Made by a program: the position numbers and the translations under genes. From Plutella xylostella (lineage: Eukaryota > Arthropoda > Insecta > Lepidoptera > Plutellidae), in NCBI RefSeq assembly GCF_932276165.1, contig NC_063992.1:8318001-8382000 (forward strand): a DNA stretch of 64,000 nt. The letters run 5' to 3'. How positions within the stretch are numbered: the stretch's first letter is position 1; each line of letters begins with the position of its first letter. Shown piece by piece: positions 1 to 9,679 of the stretch. Under the pieces are notes generated by a model. That model had not been told where the DNA came from. It worked only from the letters and a program-made list of their open reading frames with translations, and did not search any database.

Positions 1-862
1 GCGAATATTTCACAGGAATGAGACGTGTTGATGCCGCGGGACTAGACGGCCGTTCTGTGGGGCCATTTGCATTTTAGTTATTGTATTGCGTTAGTAAAAT
101 GTTTTACGGCAAGAAGGAGTTCTCGATTGGACGTGGTGGAATAGGCTGAACTTGCCTGTTTTACCACATTAGCATAATTAAGTACATATTATAACTTTTA
201 TAGATCAGTACAATACAAAATACAATATTGTAATTATTACAATTTACAAGTTAAGAGATACTGCAGAAGGCGGCCTTATCGCTAAAAGTTATATTCTAGG
301 CCATCTTTGGGTGGATGAATGACTTATGGAATAGATGCGGGCGATGTATCTACACAACATATATGATATGCGAGAATTACATCTAATGAGGATAAGATGT
401 TGAATTATTTTAAGAAGTAGAACCATTTCATCAAAAGAAGTCTCAATTTATTCTGCGTTTAAATAGAAAAAAAAAACTATTCAAATCGGTTTACTGTTGA
501 CGAAGTGGATATAGGAACCAACATCCTTTGTAGAAGCAAACATTAAGTGGCTACCTGTGAGCTTCGTATCGTTGTGTTCTCTAAATTCCCAAGGCGTCGA
601 ACCCTCCAGTAAAGTAGGTAATTATCAGTAAACGTGAAACGATAATAATTATTAGTTAATGAAGGTAAACAATAAGTTAGTGAGGGTGCGATAAAACGCT
701 GAACACAATTTTATACACAGTGCGAAATTAAAATCATACATTATTGGATCATTGGTTTTACAAATAAACGGTGGTTTTGAAGGGCGGAAAATATACAAGC
801 AACAGTGTAAAGATAAATACAATTAAAGTAAGGTATCGAGTTAAATTTCCATAGTATCAATG
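1..862. other. AT-rich sequence, nothing identified
   Basis: I see no coding frame of useful length, RNA gene or recognisable repeat here. Confidence 0.5.
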
Positions 863-957
863 AACTAGTGTACATTCCCCTATCAAAAAAGTGTCATATT
901 ATAGGTATAGAAAATAAACTAGTGTCCATTCCTCTATCAAAAAAGTGACATATTATA
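863..957. repeat. 41-bp direct repeat, two units
   Basis: Units at 863-903 and 917-957 begin AACTAGTGT and end CATATTATA. They differ at about three positions and are separated by 13 bp. This looks like a local duplication; I see no third unit. Confidence 0.8.
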
Positions 958-1155
958 GAAAATTGTAGGGGTTTTTTTTCATAGAACCAGAATAGGGCAG
1001 TTAGCAAATTAGAGCAAGCCACTAGGTTGTGTACCGCTGTTGTTGTGTGCCTTCTTTATGAGCTGAAACAAAAACCGCAACATAAAAACTACTTTTTGTT
1101 GGCCTTGACCTCCATTGACCCATTTTACGTAATACAGTTCTGTTATTTGTTATGA

Positions 1156-1428
1156 TGTACACACACACACACACACACTCACGCCTTGTACTAATGTTCT
1201 CCCTTGCGGGGTAGGCAGAGGTGCATTGCTGCACCCACTTTTCGCCAGTGTTTATGATTTTAGTCCCAATGTAATAGGGGGCGAGCCTATTGCCATTTTA
1301 CGGGCACATCCAAGACCCGAGAACAAATATCTGTGTTTAAACAAATATCTGCCCCAGCCGGGAACCGAACCCGGGACCTTCGGCTCAGTAGTTAGGGTCA
1401 CTAACCACTACGCCATTCGGTCGTCACC
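1156..1428 (-). mobile_element. tRNA-headed SINE, complete, with (GT)n tail
   Basis: Read on the minus strand, the element opens with a tRNA-like head. An A-box-like TGGCGTAGTGGTTAGTGACC is followed by a B-box-like GGTTCGGTTCCCGG, the two internal promoter blocks of RNA polymerase III. A body of about 200 bp follows, then a (GT)n tail, seen as (AC)n at 1158-1178. The 11-bp sequence ATTTGTTATGA occurs at 1145-1155 and again at 1429-1439, a convincing target-site duplication, so both ends are fixed. The copy at 13214-13540 is the same family in the opposite orientation. Such SINEs encode no protein and depend on LINE machinery. Confidence 0.85.
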
Positions 1429-1439
1429 ATTTGTTATGA

Positions 1440-2376
1440 CAACTATTATTTACATATTTTATTGAAATTAAGCAGTTTTATGAATTTGTAGTGAGTATGT
1501 CCGGCAGTTTTGAATGTTTATGTATGTGCGTAAACGTGAGTTTAAAGGAAAGTTATAGTTTTAGTTATATAATACGTAAAATGCCAAATAATTGATATTT
1601 CGATTTCAGTATTTAAATAAATATGTAGGTTTGATTGTATTAAAAACTAGTGATATATTTACATCTAAATGTTTGTATAAATTAAAGAATGTAAAATAAG
1701 TTAAGTAAGCCAGGTTTAAGATAGTATTTTTTAATAATATGTATTAATATGTCGATAACAATAACAAATCGACGATGAAGTCATATAATAAAGTAAGACT
1801 ACATCATGGTTCGTACGCGAGTAAAAATTGGATATAAACGACATTTTTACTTAGTAAATCTTGAGGCGAGCACCATTAATCCGCAGAGTTTGGACCTTTG
1901 CCCATCACTTTGGTCCACTGTGGGAGGAGCCAGCCACATATTTCCAATGAAATGTAATGTTTTTGTGAAGGAGACTGTTTCTGAAATAACATTTGAAGTA
2001 ACAGCACTGAAGTCTAGGATTTTGCTGTTAAAATATATTTAATTAAATATTTGAAAAAAATGTTGCACAGCATGCATCACTCGTTATTCCATCAATCATT
2101 AACATCTCGTGATTCCTTTGTTCAACGAATTCAGCGACTTCTATATAATATATATATACACAGTCTCTAAACTCTACAACTCTTTAAACATAAAAAAAAT
2201 ATTTGTAAGTAAAAACGTAGATCCAGATTGAGCAATCAAAAATAGGATTGCTTTGTCTTGTTCGTTATTACAAATTAACATAACAATTGTCGACTGTATC
2301 CTACGATTTGCGTCCCGGACTGTCAATTTGCCCCTTCATTATTTTATTCAACATTCGTCTGAGCGAGGTCCTGTCG
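1440..2376. other. Unassigned AT-rich stretch with one short ORF
   Basis: The only frame that starts with ATG is a 78-codon one at 1806-2042 on the plus strand. It has no domain, signal peptide or membrane segment that I recognise. At this base composition it is most likely chance. Confidence 0.4.
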
Positions 2377-2543
2377 GGGTCACTCTATATAAAGAAAAAA
2401 TAAGTTTCGTAGCGCTTCGACGCTAACCATTACTGTATCTCTTTGTATTTAACGAACCGACAGCAGGTCAGTTCTCCCTCATTTGTTTTTGTCAAGCTAT
2501 ACCTCGTTACAGCTATCAGATGATTCCTATATCGTTATGGATA

Positions 2544-3185
2544 TGTCGCAGGCATCTGGTTTAATCTCTTGTTTGATTGAACCGCTAGCCCGTTCATTGG
2601 ATGACGCTGCTTAGTTGTATGACTAGGCCGAACGTTGATTGCACAAGCATCACAAAACGTCCAACTAGTTAGCTGACTTAAAATCAGTCAGGTGGTGAAC
2701 AAAACAAATATGGCGTCTAACAGCTAACAGCTGACACAAAAAGCACCTATATTGTTAGTTTTTTGCAAATAAATTAGCTTAAAAGTGCGTTATTTGTGTT
2801 AAAATTATGTGACAACATGGATTTACCTATTATTACGCCGCGGGCGGATAGTTTAAAAGAAAAAATTGTGGCGTAACTGGATAATTATAAACAACAATAT
2901 GAAGGTACGTTTATTGTTATTGTTTAGTTAATTTGTGAGATAAGAGCTTTGTAACATAGTCTTTTTGTTGACTCTTGTCTGATCATGTTCACCCTAACCA
3001 GACATTACAAAGTTGCTATACTATATCCCATTCAACGACTCCGCTGAATGACGTTCAGTCAAGACGTCGAACGTTACAATCAACGACTTGACGAGATGTC
3101 CTTTAGTCATACAACTGATTAGCGCCATCCAATGAACGGGCTAGTGGTTCAATCAAACAGGAGATTAAACCAGATGCCTGCGACA
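2544..3185. mobile_element. 642-bp non-autonomous DNA transposon, GATA duplication
   Basis: Imperfect inverted repeats of roughly 90 bp begin TGTCGCAGGCATCTGG on each strand and continue through a shared CTAGCCCGTTCATTGGATG. The flanking bases are GATA on both sides (2540-2543 and 3186-3189), a 4-bp target duplication. The middle carries a short ATG exon followed by a splice donor (2817-2905), so this is probably an internally deleted copy of a gene-carrying transposon. I cannot name the superfamily. A 4-bp duplication rules out simple assignment to Tc1/mariner (TA) or Harbinger (3 bp). Confidence 0.75.
2817..2904 (+). pseudogene. Relic first exon with splice donor inside the GATA element
   Basis: From an ATG at 2817 the frame reads MDLPIITPRADSLKEKIVA, hits a TAA at 2874-2876, then continues with LDNYKQQYE up to GAAG|GTACGT, a strong 5' splice-donor sequence at 2905. 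The look is that of an N-terminal coding exon broken by one nonsense change, with the rest of the gene lost in the internal deletion. No acceptor or second exon is evident before the right inverted repeat. The protein family is not recognisable from so short a piece; a transposase is the natural guess because of where it sits. Confidence 0.45.
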
Positions 3186-3353
3186 GATATATTTTGAGTT
3201 TTGCGGTTTAAGAGATATCCCTTAATGAAATCCTATATATTTTGTGTATATCGACTAATTGTAAGAGTGCTATGCAATTAATTCGCACAGATTTCGGAAA
3301 GTTGTGAACTATCACAGAACTTATGTTAGCCGAAACAAGGTATAGAGTGACCC

Positions 3354-3730
3354 TCATGGCTTGAAGACGCTGGCATCTTAATTTGAAGCGTCCCTTTGCT
3401 GGCCCCGGCTCTAGCGGAAATTAGGTCTGTCCTGTGCCTGGAGAGAATTCTTTACGAAACATTTTAAATCACACTGCTTTAATATCAAAGTTGAACGTCA
3501 AAAATAACTCACTTGCAAAATTCTTGTACCTATCTACTTGTAGTTAAAATCATCTGCAGACCTCTCACCTGCCTTTTCATATTTTATTTCGACTAAAAAT
3601 ACCATTAACAAATTATATTAATGTACTGTTAAATTACTTGAATTTATCTCTTTTGCTCACGCACTTTTATACCGCAAGTTGTTCAAATACGATGTCAAAT
3701 CTTTGCTCAAATAAACGTAACGAATGGTGT
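3354..3730. other. Unassigned stretch
   Basis: No feature seen. It ends at the TTTA-repeat tail of the adjacent LINE. Confidence 0.4.
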
Positions 3731-5737
3731 TATTTATTTATTTATTTATTTACACACACACATTGTAACATAACAGGAACACAAAACCCAAATCGTTACA
3801 ATATTAATTTAACATATAGCACTCACTTTCATACTTCTCTCTAACATTCCCTTACATACATTCATCAGCGAACCCATTCTATCCACAAATACATCACATT
3901 CTGGTGCTTCGGCGAGCAGGGAGCCGAGCAAGTCGAGCGCGCGCGCGACGGGCGAGCACCGGTACAGGTTCGTGCGCGACGGCGGCACCGCAAACAACTT
4001 GTGGCTACGCGCCCTTAGGTACCTATCAGGTACAAACAATTTAATTGTTTTCTCAACAAGATCCATACAATCAATCTTGTTCCGGATAATGTTTAAGATG
4101 AACTTTACCAAAGCCAAATTCCTACGCAGCTCTATCGAATTGTAACCTAAATGTCCTTCCAGAAATCTAGTAGGGTACATAAACGGGTAGTAAACGTGCT
4201 TTTTCTTATATAAATATCTAAGAAATCGTTTCTGGACTTGCTCCAACATAAGGATATATTTATCTTCATGTGGAGACCAGACCACTGTGTTTGTTTCTAG
4301 GATGCTGCGCACCAGAGCCCCGTACAGGGCCTGCGTGGCCGCGGCCGCGAGCGGCGCCGCGTTGCGCAGCACAAATCCGAGTCGCTGGAAGGCAGCATTA
4401 GTCACCTTCATGACGTGAGGACGGAAGGTCAGTTGCGAATCGAATGTGACTCCGAGATCGCGCACCTCCGTCACTCGAGCGATGGCGTCTCCCCCTATCA
4501 GATACTGATATTGCAATGGCGAAGGTGAGCGAGTGAAACTCATCATTTCGCATTTACTAAAATTAAAAAACAGTTTGTTATCGACGCTCCACCGAAGTAC
4601 AGCGTCGATGTCATGTTGCAGTTTCTGACAGTCGTCCGCAGATTTAACTACCCCAATGAGCTTCACATCATCAGCAAATAACAGCATTCTTGTGTAAGTG
4701 ACAACATTAGGTAGGTCATTAATAAGGAGCAAAAATAAAAAAGGCCCCAAGTTCGATCCTTGACTTATTCCAGAAGGCGTTTGATAGGTATCTGAAATGT
4801 AAGGACCATATTTAACAAATTGTTTCCGGTCTCTAAGAAAGTTTGAAAAAAACTTCAACAGTCTGGGTACAAAGCCCATCTGACCAAGTTTCAGTAACAT
4901 TACATCATTATCTACCCTATCGAACGCCTTCTGAAAATCCAGGTAAACAACATCTACTTGGTTGCCCGATTTGGCGTCGATCTCCTGTGATAGAATATCT
5001 ACCAATGTAACTAAGTTGGTAGCCACGGAGCGTCGCGGCAAGAATGCGTGTTGAGTGCTGGTGACGTGAGGCAAACACTGGGGCAGGAGCCGGTCGTAGA
5101 GAACCATCTCGAACACCTTCGCCATTGCACACAGTATCGCCACGGGTCTGTAGTTTTCCACCATAGTCTTGGTACCCTTTTTAGGTATTGGAGAAACTCT
5201 TGATTCCTTCCACACTGTTGGGTACTCACTCGTAGTTAAAATAAGGTTAAAAATAAATACAATGGGATCTGCTAGGTTTTCGAAGCAGCCTTTTATAATA
5301 AATGCAGGTACTGCGTCTGGCCCAGGTGACGTCTGACCTTTCAGTTTCTTCACGGCCTTGGTAACGTCACTGAGAGAGATGCTCGGCACATCCACGCAGG
5401 GCGCGTGCGGCGCGGTGTCGGCGCTGGCGGCGCGCGGGTCGAGCGCGGGCGGCTCCGGCAGAAACACGGACCGGAAGTGCTCGGCGAAGGCGGATGCGGC
5501 TGCCGGACCACTGTACTCGGTAACCCCACGGGTTACCTTTTGTTCTAATCCTCCACGACTACGCAGGGAATTAACGTAGTTCCAAAACTGGGAAGGTTCC
5601 TTCCACAAATTATGCGATATATTCTGGCAATAGATTTTGTGAGTTTCTTTTATGTTTAGTTTTATCTTACTTCGTAATCTCTTAAATTCAATATAATCTC
5701 TTGCACAACCGGTTGTTTTCCACACACATGTAGGTAA
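3731..5737 (-). mobile_element. 5'-truncated non-LTR retrotransposon (Jockey/CR1-like LINE)
   Basis: The element runs on the minus strand. Its 3' end is marked by a tail seen on the plus strand as repeated TTTA (3731-3752), preceded by a short 3' UTR containing an (AC)n run. Its 5' end lies within the linker between endonuclease and reverse transcriptase: the reading frame stays open to about 5737 and then stops, and no endonuclease or ORF1 is present. Truncation of this kind is the normal product of incomplete target-primed reverse transcription. I could not identify a clear target-site duplication. Confidence 0.85.
3809..5725 (-). CDS. LINE reverse transcriptase, partial but open (638 codons)
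   Basis: This is the C-terminal two thirds of a LINE ORF2 protein, which copies the element's RNA into DNA at a nicked target. It lacks the N-terminal endonuclease. The first codon listed is GTG, not a true start; the frame is simply cut by the 5' truncation. Reverse transcriptase blocks are in order: YLDFQKAFDRV, the GISQGSNLGPFLF turn, and the catalytic FADD near residue 351 (nucleotides 4667-4675). They are followed by LFFNFSKCEMM and a C-terminal region without zinc knuckle. There is no internal stop or frameshift, so the copy is fairly young. Composition is patchy, with GC-rich blocks near 3900-3990, 4300-4400 and 5380-5480 between AT-rich ones. Assignment to the Jockey/CR1 side of the non-LTR tree is by motif style only. 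Confidence 0.9.
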   Translation of the reverse strand: MWKTTGCARDYIEFKRLRSKIKLNIKETHKIYCQNISHNLWKEPSQFWNYVNSLRSRGGLEQKVTRGVTEYSGPAAASAFAEHFRSVFLPEPPALDPRAASADTAPHAPCVDVPSISLSDVTKAVKKLKGQTSPGPDAVPAFIIKGCFENLADPIVFIFNLILTTSEYPTVWKESRVSPIPKKGTKTMVENYRPVAILCAMAKVFEMVLYDRLLPQCLPHVTSTQHAFLPRRSVATNLVTLVDILSQEIDAKSGNQVDVVYLDFQKAFDRVDNDVMLLKLGQMGFVPRLLKFFSNFLRDRKQFVKYGPYISDTYQTPSGISQGSNLGPFLFLLLINDLPNVVTYTRMLLFADDVKLIGVVKSADDCQKLQHDIDAVLRWSVDNKLFFNFSKCEMMSFTRSPSPLQYQYLIGGDAIARVTEVRDLGVTFDSQLTFRPHVMKVTNAAFQRLGFVLRNAAPLAAAATQALYGALVRSILETNTVVWSPHEDKYILMLEQVQKRFLRYLYKKKHVYYPFMYPTRFLEGHLGYNSIELRRNLALVKFILNIIRNKIDCMDLVEKTIKLFVPDRYLRARSHKLFAVPPSRTNLYRCSPVARALDLLGSLLAEAPECDVFVDRMGSLMNVCKGMLERSMKVSAIC

Positions 5738-6339
5738 TCATATCAAACTATTCGTTGAAAATGTTTTTTGTGAGTAATTAAGAGTATTTTATAACAAACA
5801 AGTTACTGAAAAATAGCAAACCTGTTTTATTTATGTAGTTTTATTTACCATAAAACAAAACTATAATTGAATGCACTCACCTATATTAAACGTGCAAACG
5901 GTGCGGTGTTTTAGAATGCATTGCTCATTGAACCGTGAAACTATTAAAATTATTGTCCAATAAAATGCTACGCAAACGGAATTCTTTAAAATATTGCGTT
6001 TAAAATATGATGGGTCCGTGAGCAGTTACTTCACATAATGCCGCGTTTAAGTCCTCGGTTTTATTGAGTTTTTCACAAAAATTGCTTCGGGTTTTTATCG
6101 AAATCTTTTCCTCAATTTCAAACCTTTCTCGTAAAATGAGAATAGGTGGCTATTGATTTTCAGTCCATTCTTTTGCCTTAACTTTTTAGTAGAATTGTAG
6201 CAAGATTTTATTTAGAAATTTCAACTAAATGATATTTATAACTTATAAAATTAAATATCAAACAAAGGGAAACGTCACAATAAAAAATACTTATCATACT
6301 CATAACTATTATAATTCTAAAATAGAAAAAAAAACGGAT
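5738..6339. other. Unassigned AT-rich stretch
   Basis: Nothing supportable seen. Confidence 0.4.
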
Positions 6340-6899
6340 ACTGAGGGTGAATTCGTCCAAACATCACGTTACACGAGAATAACTATACCGGAATAAAATT
6401 TATACGCGAGTAAATATCTAGGATAAGTACATTTGCATTCTACCAAGTTATACCATGATTAAATTGAATGAACGAGGAACGAAACTGTAATGCAACTAAA
6501 ATAAAAATAGCTGCGTTTCAAAGCATGCAATAGAAATGACATGCCAACTTAGTTTGAATGGATTATAAAAGTATGAAATTGTTTATGTTTTAATATTTTA
6601 TTCGCTGTTGTTATTCTGAGACTTTGCCTCTTAACGTACTTTTGTTTATGTTTTGACAGATGTGTTTATATGTCATTATGACGGTTTTCTAATCAGCTGA
6701 TGTCCTGCCGCCATTACAAAATTACTCTCGGATAAGCTCGTTACACGGTCAATTTTGGCGGTATAACATTTTATTCTTGGGATAAGCTACTTATCTTGGT
6801 TTCAGGTTTGATAGAATGCAAAATCTGCTTACTCGCGAGTAACTGGTACTTTACTCGTGAGTAAAAAGTTACTCGACGTTGGTCGAATCCGCCCTGAGT
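6340..6899. mobile_element. Inverted-repeat element, about 560 bp
   Basis: The left end ACTGAGGGTGAATTCGTCCAA and the right end, read as its complement, ACTCAGGGCGGATTCGACCAA, pair with five mismatches over 21 bp. Inside are several variants of a palindromic ACTCGCGAGT / TACTCGTGAGTA motif near the right end (6828-6875). No coding frame is present. It is a non-autonomous DNA element of unknown superfamily. Confidence 0.55.
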
Positions 6900-8958
6900 G
6901 GTATATCCTAAAATACGTTCCAAATTAGACGTACGGTACTGGGCAGTCAGCGACTGACGCTTATCTGACTCGCTAATAAAAAAGTACCTACTTTAGTTTT
7001 TTAATCTCTTATATATTTGAATAGCCTTTTTAAGTTACCCGTAAACAATTTACTGATGTCGCAACGCATTATACTGGATGCTTTAAACATTGTTTTGTAA
7101 ATATTCCAACCTCAGAGGTATTTAAACCAAATATTTATGTTCATTCCATTTAAATGTATATTTTAAGCTGCGTTTTCATGTTTTACGTAGTCAGGGATTA
7201 TAATAATTAACCGTGCTTATATTGAAATTCCAAAAACCACTTACTTTATTTATATGTTAAGTTAGCTAGAAAACATTCTCGTTGCATAAAGGCCATATTT
7301 TAATAAATTCTAGAGTAAACATTTTAAAACCGTTGAGTTTTGTTCACGATGTTGATATTGAGACCCTGTATTTCATATCATCTGAATTATCCACGAAATA
7401 TTACTATACTTTAAACTTTCTGAAATGGTTTTATATAGCTCTTTCTACTGACTAGTAATAATACCAGGCCGACATAGCTTATAAAACCTGTAGTGGACCT
7501 CGCTAACCAATTTCTTCTCCTCAGTGACCGAGCTTTTGTGAAATGGTGGTAGATTCATCTTGCCATCAACAAATAAAGTTAAATAAATGATGAATTTATG
7601 AATCAATCATACACCACTAGTGATAACTATAGGTCTGTGTCTATCGCGCGGAGATAATGTTACATCATTTGTCATCATGTTTACCATTATTAATATTGTT
7701 ATTGTCAATTTTAATTTATATGGTCCAGACCATACTGCTGCGGCATGCAGCGGATAAAGTTTTGTAACGATCCTTGTATGAGGCTTTTCTCCGTATCTGA
7801 AGCCTCAGTCGGTGCAGAAGCCGAAACAGACTTGGAAGAGAGCGGACACTTATCAAGAAGTTTATTGCATGGAGAGAACAAAGGAAGTGCGGTAATGGTC
7901 TACGGGACTACGTGACCGGCGCGACGACCGCGGCCGGAATGTATGGCCACTGCAGAACGGGATGGGAAAGAAGTGAACATTTAATTTGTTAGGGTAATAA
8001 CAGCTGCGGGTCTTGATGACGTCATCACCGAAATCATTGTTAGATTGTTTTGCTATTTAGATAGATAGAATATTATTTATTTAGTTAATTTGAACCAAGT
8101 ACTATAATTATGGATGGATACTTGGATAAAAATAGTGATCTTCAAAATCAACCTGTAGGATTTCGAACGAAATAGTAATTTGTTAAGAACAAGAAAGAAA
8201 CATACTGTGCATTTTATTAGTCGGATAGCTTTTTTGGACACTGTGTTCAATAAGATAACTTGTAGGTACTTTTTGTTTAAGTCTAAATATTTTTTGGTAA
8301 AAACTAACAACTGCATTGGAAATACCACAGTAAAATACTTCTTTTATTTCTTGTTCTATAGTCGATTCAGCGGGCATGGTATTTCACCCGCGCACAGTGC
8401 ATTCGAATTTGTTCTATCTGGAATTCGAATAGGGGCTTTTGATTGTTTTTCGATCGTTTATTTGCTCAGGTGATCGATGAGATACCGTTTGCTGCCGGAT
8501 CTTAAGCTAGAGCTAATACAGGGTGTTGTAATATAGGTATGGTAAACCGGAAGAGAGACGTATGGAGTAAACATGGGAAGGCCTTTGCCCAGCAGTGGCA
8601 GATTAATATGGTTACTTTAAAAAAAAACCGGAAGGTGCAGGCGGTGACTCAGTACGAAACTCTGAATAAGTTTTGGAAATTATGAATTGAATATTATATT
8701 ACCAATATATTTTTTGTAACAACCTGTACGTACATAAATGAATCTCCTACATAATGTATCTTTGTATCTGTACGTATAGGAATAAGAAACATTATTATCT
8801 AAATTGTGCTCTTCTCATTTATATCTCACATAACATAATTGAATAAGGTTATACTTGTTCGTGCATTTAAAGACTCCGTAATTTCAAGTCGGTTATCTAC
8901 TGTAGGCTTTATTCCCAGTAGACAAACAGTTTCCCACCGATTGGGCCGCAGCGTATTA
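6900..8958. other. Unassigned stretch with possible LINE tail fragments
   Basis: At 8572-8629 the plus strand reads HGKAFAQQWQINMV followed by an A-rich run, which resembles the very end of an RTE-type LINE. At 7788-7895 a short frame contains KPKQTWKRA, weakly similar to the C-terminal part of other LINE proteins. Neither is long enough for a firm call. A one-sided TACAGGGTGTTG MITE end lies at 8527-8538. Confidence 0.3.
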
Positions 8959-9679
8959 CAGTGAAACCTGGTTAAGTGGGACCTGGATAAGTGGGAAACC
9001 TCCATAGCTGGAACTCATACTGAGGTCCCAACACTTTGGCACTGAATTACCTCTGTTAGTGGGACGAGGCAAGCCTCTATAACTGGGATTTGTTCTTTCG
9101 ATTTATCATCATGGTTACCTCTATAACTGAGAGAGCGAGTAAATTTTATAAGCATAAACCTCTGTAACTTAGATAACATTGTTTGTTTTACTCATTCTTA
9201 TTCTACCCACAAATTCCACACGTACCTACCTAATTCCAAATACGTAAGTACAAATTTTGAGCTTCAGTTCAGTTCAGTTCAATGTATTTATTAATCAATT
9301 ACCTTCAGTTTTAGTTTAGCTTTACAGATGCAGATGTTTAAATTTGAAAAATGCCAAAACGAAAGCTGCAATCGTTATCATTACGTGAAAAACTGAATTT
9401 AATATCCTTTTATGAAAGTGGGAAGACACGCGAAGAAGTTCGAGCTGAATTTTAATTAATGAATAAAAATTATATAATTATTAAATTAATTTTATTTAAT
9501 GATCCCACCTGTATTACTGAAATAACCTGTATTCTCACCTCTATTAATGAAACCCTCTGTAAATGAGACAGATATTTATTTATACCTATATATCTGAGAC
9601 ACTGGGTACGTGGCATATACCTCTATAAGTGAAACGATATTACAGGTCCCTTGAAGTCTCACTTAACCAGGTTTCACTG
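8959..9679. mobile_element. pogo/Tigger-like DNA transposon, internally deleted
   Basis: Terminal inverted repeats begin CAGTGAAACCTGGTTAAGTG at 8959 and, as the complement, end at 9679. TA dinucleotides flank both sides (8957-8958 and 9680-9681), the target duplication of the Tc1/mariner/pogo group. Both arms are filled with a degenerate iterated motif of the form ACCTCTRTAACTGRGA, at least four times on the left and four on the right. The interior keeps the start of the transposase gene (9351-9455) and nothing beyond, so this copy cannot move itself. Confidence 0.85.
9351..9455 (+). pseudogene. N-terminal stub of a pogo-type transposase (34 codons)
   Basis: The frame begins MPKRKLQSLSLREKLNLISF and ends in TAA at 9453-9455. 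The run SLREKLNLISFYESGKT, with a basic N-terminus and a following REEVRAEF, is the first helix-turn-helix (CENP-B/psq type) that opens pogo and Tigger transposases and binds the transposon ends. A full protein would have a second DNA-binding domain and a DDE catalytic core; both are absent, lost in the deletion. Position inside matching pogo-like ends with TA flanks supports the call strongly despite the short length. Confidence 0.75.

Larger units (their letters stand above)
2502..3344. mobile_element. Unclassified insertion inside the MITE
   Basis: This stretch interrupts the GGGTCACTC MITE and is bounded by an 8- to 9-bp near-identical duplication. That length would fit a hAT-type event, but the ends (CCTCGTTACAG on the left, TTTCGGCTAAC as the complement of the right) show only weak terminal inverted similarity. 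About three quarters of it is the GATA-flanked element at 2544-3185, which inserted later. Confidence 0.5.
2377..3353. mobile_element. GGGTCACTC MITE split by an 843-bp insertion
   Basis: The left part, 2377-2501, matches the other copies of this roughly 130-bp family (20919-21047, 33490-33621, 42385-42507), including the GGGTCACTCTATA end and the internal AAGTTTCG. Its last bases are missing there and reappear at 3345-3353 as GAGTGACCC. The nine bases at the break, CAAGCTATA (2493-2501), recur with one mismatch as CAAGGTATA (3336-3344), which fits a target-site duplication made by the insertion. The two parts together make 134 bp, close to the 123 to 132 bp of the other copies. Confidence 0.75.

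Noticed and set aside
1348..1425. tRNA-like sequence with A and B boxes
   Set aside because: It is the head of a SINE with tail and target duplication, not a functional tRNA gene. The same applies at 13214, 20640, 37973 and 53870.
7788..7895. Short frame with KPKQTWKRA reminiscent of LINE C-termini
   Set aside because: The resemblance covers fewer than ten residues and the continuation does not match; kept only as a remark in the interval entry.
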